A stretch of 64,000 nucleotides of DNA from Algoriphagus aquimarinus (GTDB lineage: Bacteria; Bacteroidota; Bacteroidia; Cytophagales; Cyclobacteriaceae), in contig NZ_FOKK01000015.1 of the NCBI RefSeq assembly GCF_900112005.1, forward strand, positions 1 through 64,000, given 5' to 3'. The notes under the pieces are model-generated. The model was given only the letters and a program-made list of their open reading frames with translations, was not told the DNA's origin and did not search any database. Position numbers and translations under genes: made by a program. This document shows positions 52,256 through 61,626 of the stretch, piece by piece (the first letter of the stretch is position 1; each line of letters begins with the position of its first letter).

Positions 52256-55216
52256 CTATTTCTTACCCATTGCCTCATAAATGATATCATGGATATCAGT
52301 ACGAATTCCTTCTTTCAATAATTTAGTATTCGTAGCATCGGGATAAACACGATTGGAGAGAAACACATAGATAAGATCATTTTCAGGATCCGCCCAGACA
52401 CAAGTTCCAGTGAAACCAGTATGTCCAAAAGTAGATTTTGGAGCCAAGTCACCCGCTGACCCTCCACTGCCTACCTGAGTGTTTGGTTTATCCCAGCCCC
52501 AGCCTCTTCGGCTTTGACGAGATTGATTTTTGGTAAACTTCTTTACTGTTTCGGGACTAATCAGATTTACTCCTCCGTAGCTTCCTTCGTTGAGCATCAT
52601 TTGCATCATCACTGCTAAGTCATTGGCTTTGCCAAAAAGCCCAGCATGTCCCGCTACTCCACCAAACATGGCTGCTCCAGGGTCATGAACGTAGCCCTGA
52701 ACTTGTCTCTTTCTGAAAGTAATGTCATTCTCGGTGGGAGCGATATTATTAATAGGCATTTTCAAAGCAGGATTGAAAGTCATGGTACTAAGTCCTAATG
52801 GAGCATAAAAATTCTGATCCATGAATGTTTCCAAAGGCTGATTCACTACTCGCTCCACTACAGCCTGCATCAAATACATCGTAAGATCTGAGTACACATA
52901 GGCATGCTTACTAGCTCCTCGAGGTATGGGGGTAATCTTCGACTCCACTGTCCAGTGCCAGATACTATCACGAAGTGCATCCATTCCAAACATGTCATTG
53001 GACACTGGTCTTGTAAAACCAACTGAAGACATGGGCTTGTAATAATCCCCTCTCCATTGACCCGCTTCGACTGTGCGAGCATAATAAGGGATATAGGCAA
53101 TAAGTCCAGCTTCGTGAGCCATCACATCACTGAGCACCATTTTCCCTTTATTTGTTCCTTTCAGTTCTGGTAAATAATCTTCCAAGGAATGTCTCATATC
53201 CAACTCGCCTCTGCTTTCCAGAAACATTACCGCCTGAGTTGTTGCCAAAACTTTAGTAATAGAAGCCAAGTCAAATACTGTTTCGGAATTCATAGCAGGG
53301 CTAGACTTGTATTCTAAGCTTCCATAGGATCTTTCGAAAACGACCTTTCCGTTTTTCACCACCAACACATTTGCCCCCGGAGTAGCTTGTATTCGTATTG
53401 CTTTTTCTGCTACTGCATCTATTTTGTTCAAGATTTTCCCGTCCAGACCAACGCTTTCTGGCGTGCCATAAGAAAGCCTATTGATAGACTTCATATATCC
53501 ACCAACCCCATGTGAAAACTCACCATTTACAGTAACTGGCAATATTCCTTTTGCATCTCTAGCTCCAAAAAGTATCTGTGGTGCCATCTCCTGTGTCACA
53601 GCATTATTCTCATAAGCGAAAACAACATTCCCTATTCCATCCAACTGCTGGGCAGCATACGCATTACCAAAAAGCACCGTGACTACCTTTTGACGCTTTG
53701 CCAAATCTTTGATGAATTGCACATCACTTGGAGATACTCCAAATTTCCTTGATGGACTATTCGTCACTCCCATCAAACCTACTACCACCACATCGAAGTC
53801 TTCCAACTGCTTCATGGTATTGTAGTGAGTAGTTTCATTAGCCGCTTTGTCAATACTGAAATGCTCAAACTTCGCGTATTTACTCAGATACTTTTTGAAA
53901 TCCTTTCCTTCATCTCCTATGCTCAAACTCGCAAAACTGGTTAGGTCCAAATTCTTGAAGGGCAAAAGATTTCCCTTATTCACAGCCACTGTCATAGCAT
54001 CTGCATAGAGGTCCTCTATGATAGACTCAGTCTCGGGCGTATCCAGCCTTTCCACCAATTTGTACGTATTGATAGGTCTATATTCGTTCAATCCAGACCA
54101 ATATTTAGCTCGCAAAATCTTCTTTACTCTGCGATCAATTTCCTTTTCAGATATTCTACCGTCAGCAACGGCTGCCTTAATTAGTATTTTAGCTTTTGCA
54201 ACATCCTGAGAATAGAGCAATACATCATTTCCTGCCAATAAAGCCTTCAAATCCACTTCCCCAGGAGAATTTGCTATCGCCACGCCTCTCATATTAAGAG
54301 CGTCCGTGAAAATCAAACCCTGAAAATTCATTCGATTTTGAAGTAAATCTGTCACTACTTTTTTCGAAAGACTAGTGGGTATATTACCAGCATCATCTAA
54401 GCTGGGCACATTCAAATGTGCCACCATCACAGACATCAAGTTTTCTTTGAAAAGCTCCTGATAAGGATACAAATCCACATCCCAAATCCGCTGCTCAAGG
54501 TTCTTAATCACTGGCAATGAATAATGGCTATCAGCCTCTGTGTCTCCATGGCCTGGAAAATGCTTCGCATTCGCAATCACCCCATTGTCCTGCAGGCCTT
54601 TCATATAAGAAATCGCATGCGTGGTGACAACTTCTCTATCGCCTCCAAAAGCTCTATACCCAATCACAGGATTATCAGGATTGGAATTCACATCTACTAC
54701 TGGGGCAAAATTGATGTGCATACCTAGCTCCTTAAATTGACGTGCCATTTCCTTTCCCATGGCATACACCAAATCAGGATTTTGCACAGCTCCCAAAGTC
54801 ATTGCCTTTGGGAAATCAGGAATTGAATCGAGTCGCATACTGATTCCCCATTCTGCATCCATAGCAATGAACAGCGGGGTTTTGGACTGAGCTTGGTAGA
54901 GGTTAGTCAGGCGTGCCTGCCTATCTGGCCCACCTTGAAAAAAAATCAAACCTCCAAGATTCTCTGTTTTTATAAGATTACTGATTTCATCTACATGCTT
55001 TTGATCTTTATTAGAGTAAGCCGCAACCATAAAAAGCTGCCCCAAACGCTCATCAAAAGTCAGACTATTGAATACCGAATCCACCCAATTCAACTGAGCC
55101 ATCGAGTCAGTCGTAGAAAGGGGATCACCTATTTTTAATGATTCATCGATTTTCCCGGAGGAAAAAGTAAGAGCTATAATACCAACTGCGAAAACTCTCC
55201 AAAGCTTACTGCTCAT
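52256..55216 (-). CDS. NagZ-type beta-N-acetylglucosaminidase fused to a beta-lactamase-family domain
   Basis: 986 residues. N-terminal signal-like segment. GH3 domain (about 40-380) with KHFPGHGDTEADSHYSLP, the NagZ motif whose His/Asp pair acts as general acid, then a GH3 C-terminal domain (400-560), then a class C beta-lactamase/PBP4*-like domain (about 600-980): nucleophile SITK, Tyr motif YSD and HTG box. Probably acts on muropeptides in the envelope. Fusions of this form are known from Bacteroidota; the combined activity has not been shown here. Confidence 0.92.
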   Translation of the reverse strand: MSSKLWRVFAVGIIALTFSSGKIDESLKIGDPLSTTDSMAQLNWVDSVFNSLTFDERLGQLFMVAAYSNKDQKHVDEISNLIKTENLGGLIFFQGGPDRQARLTNLYQAQSKTPLFIAMDAEWGISMRLDSIPDFPKAMTLGAVQNPDLVYAMGKEMARQFKELGMHINFAPVVDVNSNPDNPVIGYRAFGGDREVVTTHAISYMKGLQDNGVIANAKHFPGHGDTEADSHYSLPVIKNLEQRIWDVDLYPYQELFKENLMSVMVAHLNVPSLDDAGNIPTSLSKKVVTDLLQNRMNFQGLIFTDALNMRGVAIANSPGEVDLKALLAGNDVLLYSQDVAKAKILIKAAVADGRISEKEIDRRVKKILRAKYWSGLNEYRPINTYKLVERLDTPETESIIEDLYADAMTVAVNKGNLLPFKNLDLTSFASLSIGDEGKDFKKYLSKYAKFEHFSIDKAANETTHYNTMKQLEDFDVVVVGLMGVTNSPSRKFGVSPSDVQFIKDLAKRQKVVTVLFGNAYAAQQLDGIGNVVFAYENNAVTQEMAPQILFGARDAKGILPVTVNGEFSHGVGGYMKSINRLSYGTPESVGLDGKILNKIDAVAEKAIRIQATPGANVLVVKNGKVVFERSYGSLEYKSSPAMNSETVFDLASITKVLATTQAVMFLESRGELDMRHSLEDYLPELKGTNKGKMVLSDVMAHEAGLIAYIPYYARTVEAGQWRGDYYKPMSSVGFTRPVSNDMFGMDALRDSIWHWTVESKITPIPRGASKHAYVYSDLTMYLMQAVVERVVNQPLETFMDQNFYAPLGLSTMTFNPALKMPINNIAPTENDITFRKRQVQGYVHDPGAAMFGGVAGHAGLFGKANDLAVMMQMMLNEGSYGGVNLISPETVKKFTKNQSRQSRRGWGWDKPNTQVGSGGSAGDLAPKSTFGHTGFTGTCVWADPENDLIYVFLSNRVYPDATNTKLLKEGIRTDIHDIIYEAMGKK

Positions 55217-55496
55217 GCTTGAGTAAATTTTTAATCCTTAACTTTTAAAATAAATTTGTACGGGCGACCGATTCAGAAAGCGAATCTGGCTTTTCTCATC
55301 GCTTACCATATCTCAAGTTTACATCCTGTAGCTGGATGCATTAGCTTGATAAATGAAGTTACTAAAGATAAGGTAACATCGAACCGTAAATAGGGTTAAA
55401 AAGGTCATAAATTTGATATCTGGTGTATTGTACTGGAACTTATTCTCCCTTTGTGCTTTTACTTAACGTGAGACTAGAATTAATATTTAAAATGTC
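55217..55496. other. intergenic region before the leader ORF
   Basis: Divergent spacer, no gene. A TCCCTTTG -7-like element at 55446-55453 with TTG at 55428-55430 could drive the leader ORF. No hairpin of note. Confidence 0.45.
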
Positions 55497-55592
55497 ATGA
55501 AATCGAGCATGTGGAAGTCAGCCCACACCAAGAAGATTATAATCTATGCGAGATTCCATATGTCCTTTCAAAAACAAATTATAATCATATGA
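55497..55592 (+). CDS. 31-residue leader ORF, homologous to the one at 45087
   Basis: ATG 55497 to TGA 55592. Encodes MKSSMWKSAHTKKIIIYARFHMSF..., aligned with the leader ORF of the rRNA methyltransferase gene. Its TGA overlaps the ATG of the next gene (55589) as ATGA, so the two are likely translationally coupled. The DNA just before the downstream start, AAAAACAAATTATAATCATATGAAATT, is nearly that of the other leader. Confidence 0.55.
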   Translation: MKSSMWKSAHTKKIIIYARFHMSFQKQIIII

Positions 55593-56002
55593 AATTTCCT
55601 TCTGTATTTCGTACTGCCGCACCGATGAGATTTGATATCAAACCTAGATATTATGATCCTGTACGGGAGGAAATCGAACAAAGAACCTCCCAAATCAAGA
55701 AAGACTTGGAAGCACAGGGACTTTTGGAAAAAAGTGACGGCTCTTCACATGATATTGGATCTTATGGCGCAGGTATCCGTGGATCTTTTGCGCAGCATAA
55801 AGGAATAAAGGAACGAGAAGGCGTAAATGTATTTGCCTCTACAGCCATGATCCGAACTTTCATTTTTCTATTACTCCTCGGATCCATCTTCGGCTATGTA
55901 TATTTAGGCCCAGTGATATTTGAATATATGGGATACCTATTAGCGCTGGGAGCAGCTATCTATTTTTTCTTCAGGTTAAAACCCAAGAAGAAATATGAGT
56001 GA
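55589..56002 (+). CDS. membrane protein of unknown function, upstream of mutL
   Basis: 137 residues from ATG 55589. N-terminal PMRFDIKPRYYDPVREEIEQR region, apparently conserved in Bacteroidota, then two C-terminal membrane helices (IRTFIFLLLLGSIFGYVYL and IFEYMGYLLALGAAIYFFF). Overlaps mutL by 8 nt; likely one transcript with mutL and the rhomboids. Confidence 0.75.
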   Translation: MKFPSVFRTAAPMRFDIKPRYYDPVREEIEQRTSQIKKDLEAQGLLEKSDGSSHDIGSYGAGIRGSFAQHKGIKEREGVNVFASTAMIRTFIFLLLLGSIFGYVYLGPVIFEYMGYLLALGAAIYFFFRLKPKKKYE

Positions 56003-57842
56003 TATTATCCAACTCCTTCCCGATGCGATAGCCAATCAAATCGCAGCAGGAGAAGTAGTTCAAAGACCAGCTTCCGCACTTAAGGAACTCCTTGAAAATG
56101 CGGTGGACGCTGGCGCTACCCAAGTACAGGTGGTCGTAAAAGAATCTGGAAAACAGCTCATCCAAGTAATAGACAATGGTAAAGGCATGTCTGGAACTGA
56201 TGCTCGTATGAGTTTTGAGCGTCATGCTACTTCAAAAATCCGAAGTTCAGCAGACTTATTTTCTATCAGAACATTCGGATTCAGAGGAGAAGCTTTGGCC
56301 TCTATCGCTGCGGTCGCTCAGGTAGAACTGAAAACCCGCCAAGCCGAATCAGAACTGGGAACTTTGATCCAAATCGAAGGCTCAGAAGTAAAGAAACAAG
56401 AGCCATTTGCAGGAAATGTAGGAACCTCGGTTTCTATGAAAAACCTGTTTTTCAATGTGCCCGCCCGCAGAAACTTCCTGAAGTCAAATCCTGTAGAAAT
56501 GCGCCACATCGTGGATGAATTTCAGCGAGTAGCACTTTCATATTCTGAAATCGGATTTTCTCTATTTCAGCAAGATCTAGAAGTTTATAGCCTCACTCCT
56601 GGCAAACTCAGCCATAGGATTGTAGGCCTTTTCGGCAAAAACTACCAAGGTCAACTCGTACCATGCGAGGAAATGACTCCACATGTAAATGTGAAAGGCT
56701 ACATAGGAAAGCCTGAAAATGCCAAGAAAACCCGTGGCGAGCAATTCTTTTTTGTCAACAATCGCTTCATCAAAAGCAGCTACTTGAATCACGCAGTGAG
56801 CTCTGCTTTCGAAGGTTTATTGCAACCGGATCAGCATCCATTCTATGTGCTTTTCCTAGAAATCGATCCTTCGCATATCGATATCAATGTTCATCCAACC
56901 AAAACTGAAATCAAGTTTGACGACGAGCGTACTATCTATGCAGTCATCCGGTCTGCTGTAAAGCAGGCTTTAGGCGCACATCATGTCGTTCCTTCGCTGG
57001 ACTTTAGTCTGGATGTGAATTTCAATGAGAAATGGGATAAAGATCCTGAGAAAAAAGCTCAAGTGGATCGTGAATACAGCTACAAATCATTCAATACCCC
57101 CGAATTCAAGCAAGCCAGCACTTCTGGCTGGGAAAAATTATTTGAAGGAACCCAACAACCCAGCAGAGATATCAACCGATCTACTCCAAACGAAGAAACA
57201 GAGGTTTTAACTTTTGAAAGTCGGGCAAAGCCAGACGAAGCCACTGAACTGATCCCTAGACGCGCTGAGACGGAATCTACGGGAGCTACTTTTCAGGTAG
57301 AACTTAGCTATGTGATCGCTCAGATGTCCACTGGATTTCTGATCATAGATCAGCAGACAGCTCATGAGCGTATATTGTATGAGCGCTATTTGCGCCAGTT
57401 GAAACTCGCGCAAGGGACTTCTCAGCAGTGTCTTTTCCCTCCTACCATCAATCTAGGGCCATCTGATTATGCATTGGTGATGGATATCATGCCAGAATTG
57501 CACAGCTTGGGCTTTATGGTCTCTGAGTTCGGCAAAGACACGGTATTGATTCAAGGTGTTCCGGCTGACATCCCAGTTAAAAATGAAAAGGAGCTTTTCG
57601 AAGGGCTTCTTGAGCAATACAAACATTTCAAAAGTGAGCTTTCGCTCGACACTCGAGAAAATCTAGCGCGCTCTTTGGCGCGTAAATCGTCTTTGAAAAA
57701 AGGACAAAAACTAAATTCACAAGAAATGGAAACCCTCGTTGGGCAGCTTTTTGCCTGTCAAAATCCAAATTATGGATTGGGAGGGAACAAAACCTTTGTG
57801 AAATTAGATTTAAGCAGTATTCATTCTTTCTTCGGCAAATAG
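55995..57842 (+). CDS. mutL: DNA mismatch repair protein MutL
   Basis: 615 residues. N-terminal GHKL ATPase: ENAVDAGAT, DNGKGM, FGFRGEALASIA. The C-terminal domain keeps the endonuclease-motif acids (DQQTAHERILYE) but the family's DQHA is altered to DQQT. Linker of ~100 residues, poorly conserved. Two rhomboid genes follow with 1-2-nt gaps, an arrangement often kept in Bacteroidota. Confidence 0.96.
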   Translation: MSDIIQLLPDAIANQIAAGEVVQRPASALKELLENAVDAGATQVQVVVKESGKQLIQVIDNGKGMSGTDARMSFERHATSKIRSSADLFSIRTFGFRGEALASIAAVAQVELKTRQAESELGTLIQIEGSEVKKQEPFAGNVGTSVSMKNLFFNVPARRNFLKSNPVEMRHIVDEFQRVALSYSEIGFSLFQQDLEVYSLTPGKLSHRIVGLFGKNYQGQLVPCEEMTPHVNVKGYIGKPENAKKTRGEQFFFVNNRFIKSSYLNHAVSSAFEGLLQPDQHPFYVLFLEIDPSHIDINVHPTKTEIKFDDERTIYAVIRSAVKQALGAHHVVPSLDFSLDVNFNEKWDKDPEKKAQVDREYSYKSFNTPEFKQASTSGWEKLFEGTQQPSRDINRSTPNEETEVLTFESRAKPDEATELIPRRAETESTGATFQVELSYVIAQMSTGFLIIDQQTAHERILYERYLRQLKLAQGTSQQCLFPPTINLGPSDYALVMDIMPELHSLGFMVSEFGKDTVLIQGVPADIPVKNEKELFEGLLEQYKHFKSELSLDTRENLARSLARKSSLKKGQKLNSQEMETLVGQLFACQNPNYGLGGNKTFVKLDLSSIHSFFGK

Positions 57843-57843
57843 C

Positions 57844-58635
57844 ATGTTTAGAAATATTACACCGGTAGTTAAAAACCTTCTTATTATCAACGTGGCACTG
57901 CTTATCGTATCCCGTTTTATCTTTCCTCAGCTGAATGATTGGTTTGCGCTATACTACATTCACAGCCCATATTTCAAGCCATTCCAGTTCCTGACCTACA
58001 TGTTTATGCATGCAGATTTCTGGCATTTGTTCGGCAATATGTTCGGACTTATGATCTTCGGGCCTTTGTTAGAGCAATTTCTGGGACCAAAGAAATTGTT
58101 GATTCTCTGGATGGTTTGTGGAGTTGGTTCAGGAGTTCTTTACTCAGGTTATACTGCCTATAGAATGAATAATTTGGAGGAAAAAGTGGCGATGTTCCAA
58201 AACAATCCAAACCCCGAATCTTTTAACAAGTTGGTCTTGGAAAACCGTGGTTTTTTCCAAAGCTCCGTGTTTGACTTTGTGGATGCCTATAGTCGTAATC
58301 CTGATGATCCAAATAAAATCAGCCAGGCGAAGCAAACATTGGATGCGATTTTGGATATTCAAGGCAATGTACCGATGGTCGGTGCCTCAGGTGCGCTTTT
58401 CGGGGTTTTGATCGCATTTGCGATGCTTTTTCCCAACACGCAGCTATTCCTGCTGTTCCCTCCGATACCGATCAAGGCAAAATATATGGTGCTTTTCTAC
58501 AGCCTTTATACCATATATAACGTATTTGTGAATAATCCGCTGGACAACGTAGCACACTTTGCCCACCTCAGCGGATTGGTGATTGGCGGTGTTTTAGTTT
58601 ACTTCTGGAAAAAAGACAGAAACAGTTTTTATTAA
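57844..58635 (+). CDS. rhomboid family intramembrane serine protease
   Basis: 263 residues. Catalytic Ser in MVGASGALFG, His in AHFAHLSGL, and the N-terminal HLFGNMFG loop helix. A ~50-residue soluble insert (Asn/Phe-rich, about 100-145) separates two helices. 1 nt after mutL. Substrate unknown. Confidence 0.93.
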   Translation: MFRNITPVVKNLLIINVALLIVSRFIFPQLNDWFALYYIHSPYFKPFQFLTYMFMHADFWHLFGNMFGLMIFGPLLEQFLGPKKLLILWMVCGVGSGVLYSGYTAYRMNNLEEKVAMFQNNPNPESFNKLVLENRGFFQSSVFDFVDAYSRNPDDPNKISQAKQTLDAILDIQGNVPMVGASGALFGVLIAFAMLFPNTQLFLLFPPIPIKAKYMVLFYSLYTIYNVFVNNPLDNVAHFAHLSGLVIGGVLVYFWKKDRNSFY

Positions 58636-58637
58636 TT

Positions 58638-59576
58638 ATGTACGGTAACTTTTGGGATAATCTTCGGAACGCTTTTAAGCATAGCGACAACAGTCTTTAT
58701 AAACTGCTTGCGATCAACATTTTGGTGTTTTTCGTCGTGCTGGTATTCCGGGTGTTTATGACCATCGGCGGATTGGGTAACTTATATACCACAATTCTAT
58801 CGTACCTAATGATGCCAGCATCTTTTTCTAGGCTAGCGACTCAGCCATGGAGTATCTTTACTTACATGTTTTTGCACGAGGGGATTCTACACATCCTCTT
58901 CAACATGCTTTTCTTATTTTGGTTTGGTCAGCTGATTCACCAGTTTCTGGGAAGTAGAAAACTCGCCAATCTATATATTCTGGGAGGTCTAGCTGGAGCA
59001 CTATTCTATGTAGTGATTTATAACATATCTCCCTATTTCAACACCAATTTGGATGCATCACTGATGCTGGGCGCAAGCGCTGGAGTCTTTGCCATTGTTG
59101 TTGGGGCAGCTACGCTTTCGCCGAATACTACCTTCTTCCTCATTCTTCTGGGGCCTGTAAAAATCAAATACATCGCCATTTTCTATGTGATTTTATCCTT
59201 TGCCAATTCCGCAGGAGCAAATGCGGGTGGAGAACTGGCGCACCTTGGTGGAGCTCTACTCGGCTACTTGTATATTATACAATTGCGCAAAGGAAATGAT
59301 TGGGGAGTACCTGTTCAGAAAGTCGGAATATTCTTTGAGGATCTTTTCTCTGGTAATAAAAACAAAGTAAAAGTCTCTTATCGCAAAGCGAAAACCTCAA
59401 GCAGCGGAGGTTTCTCATCGTTCACAAAGGCTACCAAATCTACACCTCCACCGATTAGTTCTAACGACGCAACGCAGGAGGAAATTGATCAGATCTTGGA
59501 CAAAATCGCTGATCGTGGCTACGAAGCGCTGAATAAGGAAGAGAAAAGGAAATTGTTTGAGTTTTCGAAGAAGTAA
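58638..59576 (+). CDS. rhomboid family intramembrane serine protease (second)
   Basis: 312 residues. Catalytic Ser in MLGASAGVFA, His in ELAHLGGA; HILFNMLFLFWFG is the loop-1 motif. The C-terminal ~90 residues are a soluble, Ser/Thr-rich tail not found in the first copy, ending in a charged helix (EEIDQILDKIADRGYEALNKEEKRKLFEFSKK-like). 2 nt after the first rhomboid. Confidence 0.93.
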   Translation: MYGNFWDNLRNAFKHSDNSLYKLLAINILVFFVVLVFRVFMTIGGLGNLYTTILSYLMMPASFSRLATQPWSIFTYMFLHEGILHILFNMLFLFWFGQLIHQFLGSRKLANLYILGGLAGALFYVVIYNISPYFNTNLDASLMLGASAGVFAIVVGAATLSPNTTFFLILLGPVKIKYIAIFYVILSFANSAGANAGGELAHLGGALLGYLYIIQLRKGNDWGVPVQKVGIFFEDLFSGNKNKVKVSYRKAKTSSSGGFSSFTKATKSTPPPISSNDATQEEIDQILDKIADRGYEALNKEEKRKLFEFSKK

Positions 59577-59583
59577 AAAAGAC

Positions 59584-59697
59584 GGGAGACGGGAGACAGA
59601 AGAAATCGATCCTCAACCAGTGAATCAAGTTACTATCTAGGCTCTTTTATCTTAGCTCTTGATTCTAATGTCTTAATACTTGCAACCTGATACTTAC
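59584..59697. repeat. short direct repeats (GGGAGAC; TTGATACTT type)
   Basis: GGGAGACGGGAGAC at 59584-59597, then a degenerate patch of the type seen at 31030-31107 (CTTAGCTCTTGATTCTAATGTCTTAATACTTGC, ending CTGATACTTAC). Noncoding. Confidence 0.45.
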
Positions 59698-59706
59698 AAT
59701 TTTTGT

Positions 59707-60183
59707 CTACAACGGAATGGCAAACCCAACTCTAAAACCGACTTCTCTTGGTAGAGGACTTTGGAAGCGGAATTCCGTACTTAATCCGATCGCATCAGTC
59801 AATCGAATATAAGCGCCCACTCCTACATTTGCTCCCTTCTGATTTCTCTTAGTGCCTGCTCCATCAGGCTGGGTATTTACCCATGTTTGGCTATAGCCTG
59901 CCATGAAATAAAGCTGGGAAGGACCTTCTGAAACATAGTAGCGTAAATCTGTGCTGAAATTACTCTCTTTACCTACCTGTGGGAAAACAAAGGTATAGCT
60001 AGGCATCAAGGCAAATTTGTCGAGAAAAAAGTATTCAATTCCTGCCCCAACTCCAAAGTTATGGTAATTCAAGCCATACGTTCCAAATCCATGGAAACGG
60101 GCATTCCCCTGTTCCTGAGTTTGTGCCAACCCGATAAAAGAGAGCATAAATGTGGCGCAAAAAATCAATAAAGCCTTTTTCAT
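59707..60183 (-). CDS. small outer-membrane beta-barrel protein, function unknown
   Basis: 158 residues. Signal peptide ends LAQTQ. Alternating beta-strand pattern with a C-terminal PREVGFRVGFAIPL, typical of an eight-stranded OmpA/OmpX-like barrel. No partner or family name recognised. Confidence 0.75.
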   Translation of the reverse strand: MKKALLIFCATFMLSFIGLAQTQEQGNARFHGFGTYGLNYHNFGVGAGIEYFFLDKFALMPSYTFVFPQVGKESNFSTDLRYYVSEGPSQLYFMAGYSQTWVNTQPDGAGTKRNQKGANVGVGAYIRLTDAIGLSTEFRFQSPLPREVGFRVGFAIPL

Positions 60184-60242
60184 AAAATGGGATTGTTAAA
60201 ATTCGACAAGAAATTAGTTGGCTTTAGCTTAGAAAGCAAATC

Positions 60243-61310
60243 TTAGCCTTCGTTCAACTCAGCCACCTCATTCTTATTGGCCAACTGTCCACAGGCAGCA
60301 TCAATGTCCTGACCACGGGATTTTCTGACTTTGGCGATAATACCTTGTGATTCCAGTACGCGGACGTACATATCAACGGATTCTTGGCTAGCCTGGCGGA
60401 ATTCCCCCTCATCGATAGGGTTGTACTGGATCAGATTGACTTTGGATGGTATAAGCTTACAGAATTTCGCTAAGGCCCTTGCGTGCCGCTCATCGTCGTT
60501 GATTCCTTCCCAGATCACATATTCATAGGTGACTTTTCGCTTGGTCTTTTCATACCAATACTTCAATGATTCACCCAACTCTTCCACTGGATTACTGTCA
60601 TTGATAGGCATCAGTCGGGAGCGTGTTTCATTGATCGCAGAGTGAAGAGACACTGCCAAGTTGAAGCGAACTTCATCATCCGCTAGCTTACGAATCATTT
60701 TCGTAACTCCCACAGTAGAAACAGTAATCCTCCTTGGAGCCATACCCAACCCTTCTGGAGAGGTGATTTTATCTATCGCTTCCAGCACATTGGCATAGTT
60801 TAGCAATGGCTCACCCATTCCCATAAAAACAATATTGGTCAGTGGGCGCTGGAAATACTTCTCAGCCTCATCCTTGATAGCAACTACCTGATCATAGATC
60901 TCGTCTGGGTTTAGATTTCGCATACGCTTCAGTCGGGCTGTCGCACAGAAATTGCAATCCAAGCTACAACCCACCTGAGAAGAAACACAGGCAGTAATTC
61001 TCTTTGTAGTAGGAATCAAAACCGACTCGACGATCATGCTATCGTAGAGTTTTACTGCATTCTTGATTGTACCATCAGTCGAATGCTGCATTAGATCAAC
61101 CTGAATATGGTTGATTGTAAAGTGCGTTTTGAGCATTTCTCGGGTACTCAGCGAGATATTGCTCATCTCGTCAAAATTCTTCAGAGACTTGTTCCACAGC
61201 CATTCATATACCTGCTTGGCACGGAATTTCTTATCTCCTTGCGCCAAAAAGAATTCTTCTAACTGCGCCAGAGATAGCTTACGGATGTCTTTTTTCTGAA
61301 TTGCTTCCAT
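60243..61310 (-). CDS. rlmN: dual-specificity RNA methyltransferase RlmN
   Basis: Radical-SAM methyl transferase of A2503 in 23S rRNA and A37 in some tRNAs. 355 residues. [4Fe-4S] motif CSLDCNFC; the methyl-carrying Cys lies in DIDAACGQL near the end, GMGEPLLNY is the SAM site. Divergent from the ABC-F gene. Confidence 0.96.
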   Translation of the reverse strand: MEAIQKKDIRKLSLAQLEEFFLAQGDKKFRAKQVYEWLWNKSLKNFDEMSNISLSTREMLKTHFTINHIQVDLMQHSTDGTIKNAVKLYDSMIVESVLIPTTKRITACVSSQVGCSLDCNFCATARLKRMRNLNPDEIYDQVVAIKDEAEKYFQRPLTNIVFMGMGEPLLNYANVLEAIDKITSPEGLGMAPRRITVSTVGVTKMIRKLADDEVRFNLAVSLHSAINETRSRLMPINDSNPVEELGESLKYWYEKTKRKVTYEYVIWEGINDDERHARALAKFCKLIPSKVNLIQYNPIDEGEFRQASQESVDMYVRVLESQGIIAKVRKSRGQDIDAACGQLANKNEVAELNEG

Positions 61311-61315
61311 AGACG

Positions 61316-61323
61316 CAAAGGTA
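61316..61323 (-). promoter_or_regulatory. putative -7 element for rlmN
   Basis: Minus-strand TACCTTTG matches TAnnTTTG, only 6 nt from the ATG, so the transcript may be leaderless or nearly so. A TTG sits 16 nt upstream. Confidence 0.42.
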
Positions 61324-61347
61324 AGACTTTTCGGAGTAGCAAATAAC

Positions 61348-61386
61348 TAGAGAGAAGTATCAAGATAGGAGAGTCAAGATTCTTTG
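61348..61386. repeat. AAGTATCAAG-type direct-repeat patch
   Basis: AAGTATCAAGATAGGAGAGTCAAGATTC: related to the inverted form of the patches at 31030-31107 and 59650-59697. Lies in the 316-nt rlmN/ABC-F gap, which holds nothing else besides promoters. Confidence 0.4.
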
Positions 61387-61614
61387 AAGTGTAGAAAAAA
61401 AGGTTGGTTAGATGAATCAGACATCTTTTGCGTAAGATCATTTTAGAATACGGCTCTAAAAAACAGTAAAACTCATAAAATACAGCTCATTTCTTCTGAA
61501 TTTTGAACCGTATTTCCAGTCAAATCGAGCTGATTTTTGGCAATTGAAATTTATAAATCTCTAGTAAGTAGAGAACATGAATCAATTTAACTTACTAATT
61601 GCCCGCCTTTTCCC

Positions 61615-61622
61615 TACTTTTG
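61615..61622 (+). promoter_or_regulatory. putative -7 element for the ABC-F gene
   Basis: TACTTTTG fits TAnnTTTG, 4 nt from the ATG, so a leaderless or very short 5' end is possible. Confidence 0.35.
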
Positions 61623-61626
61623 CGGC

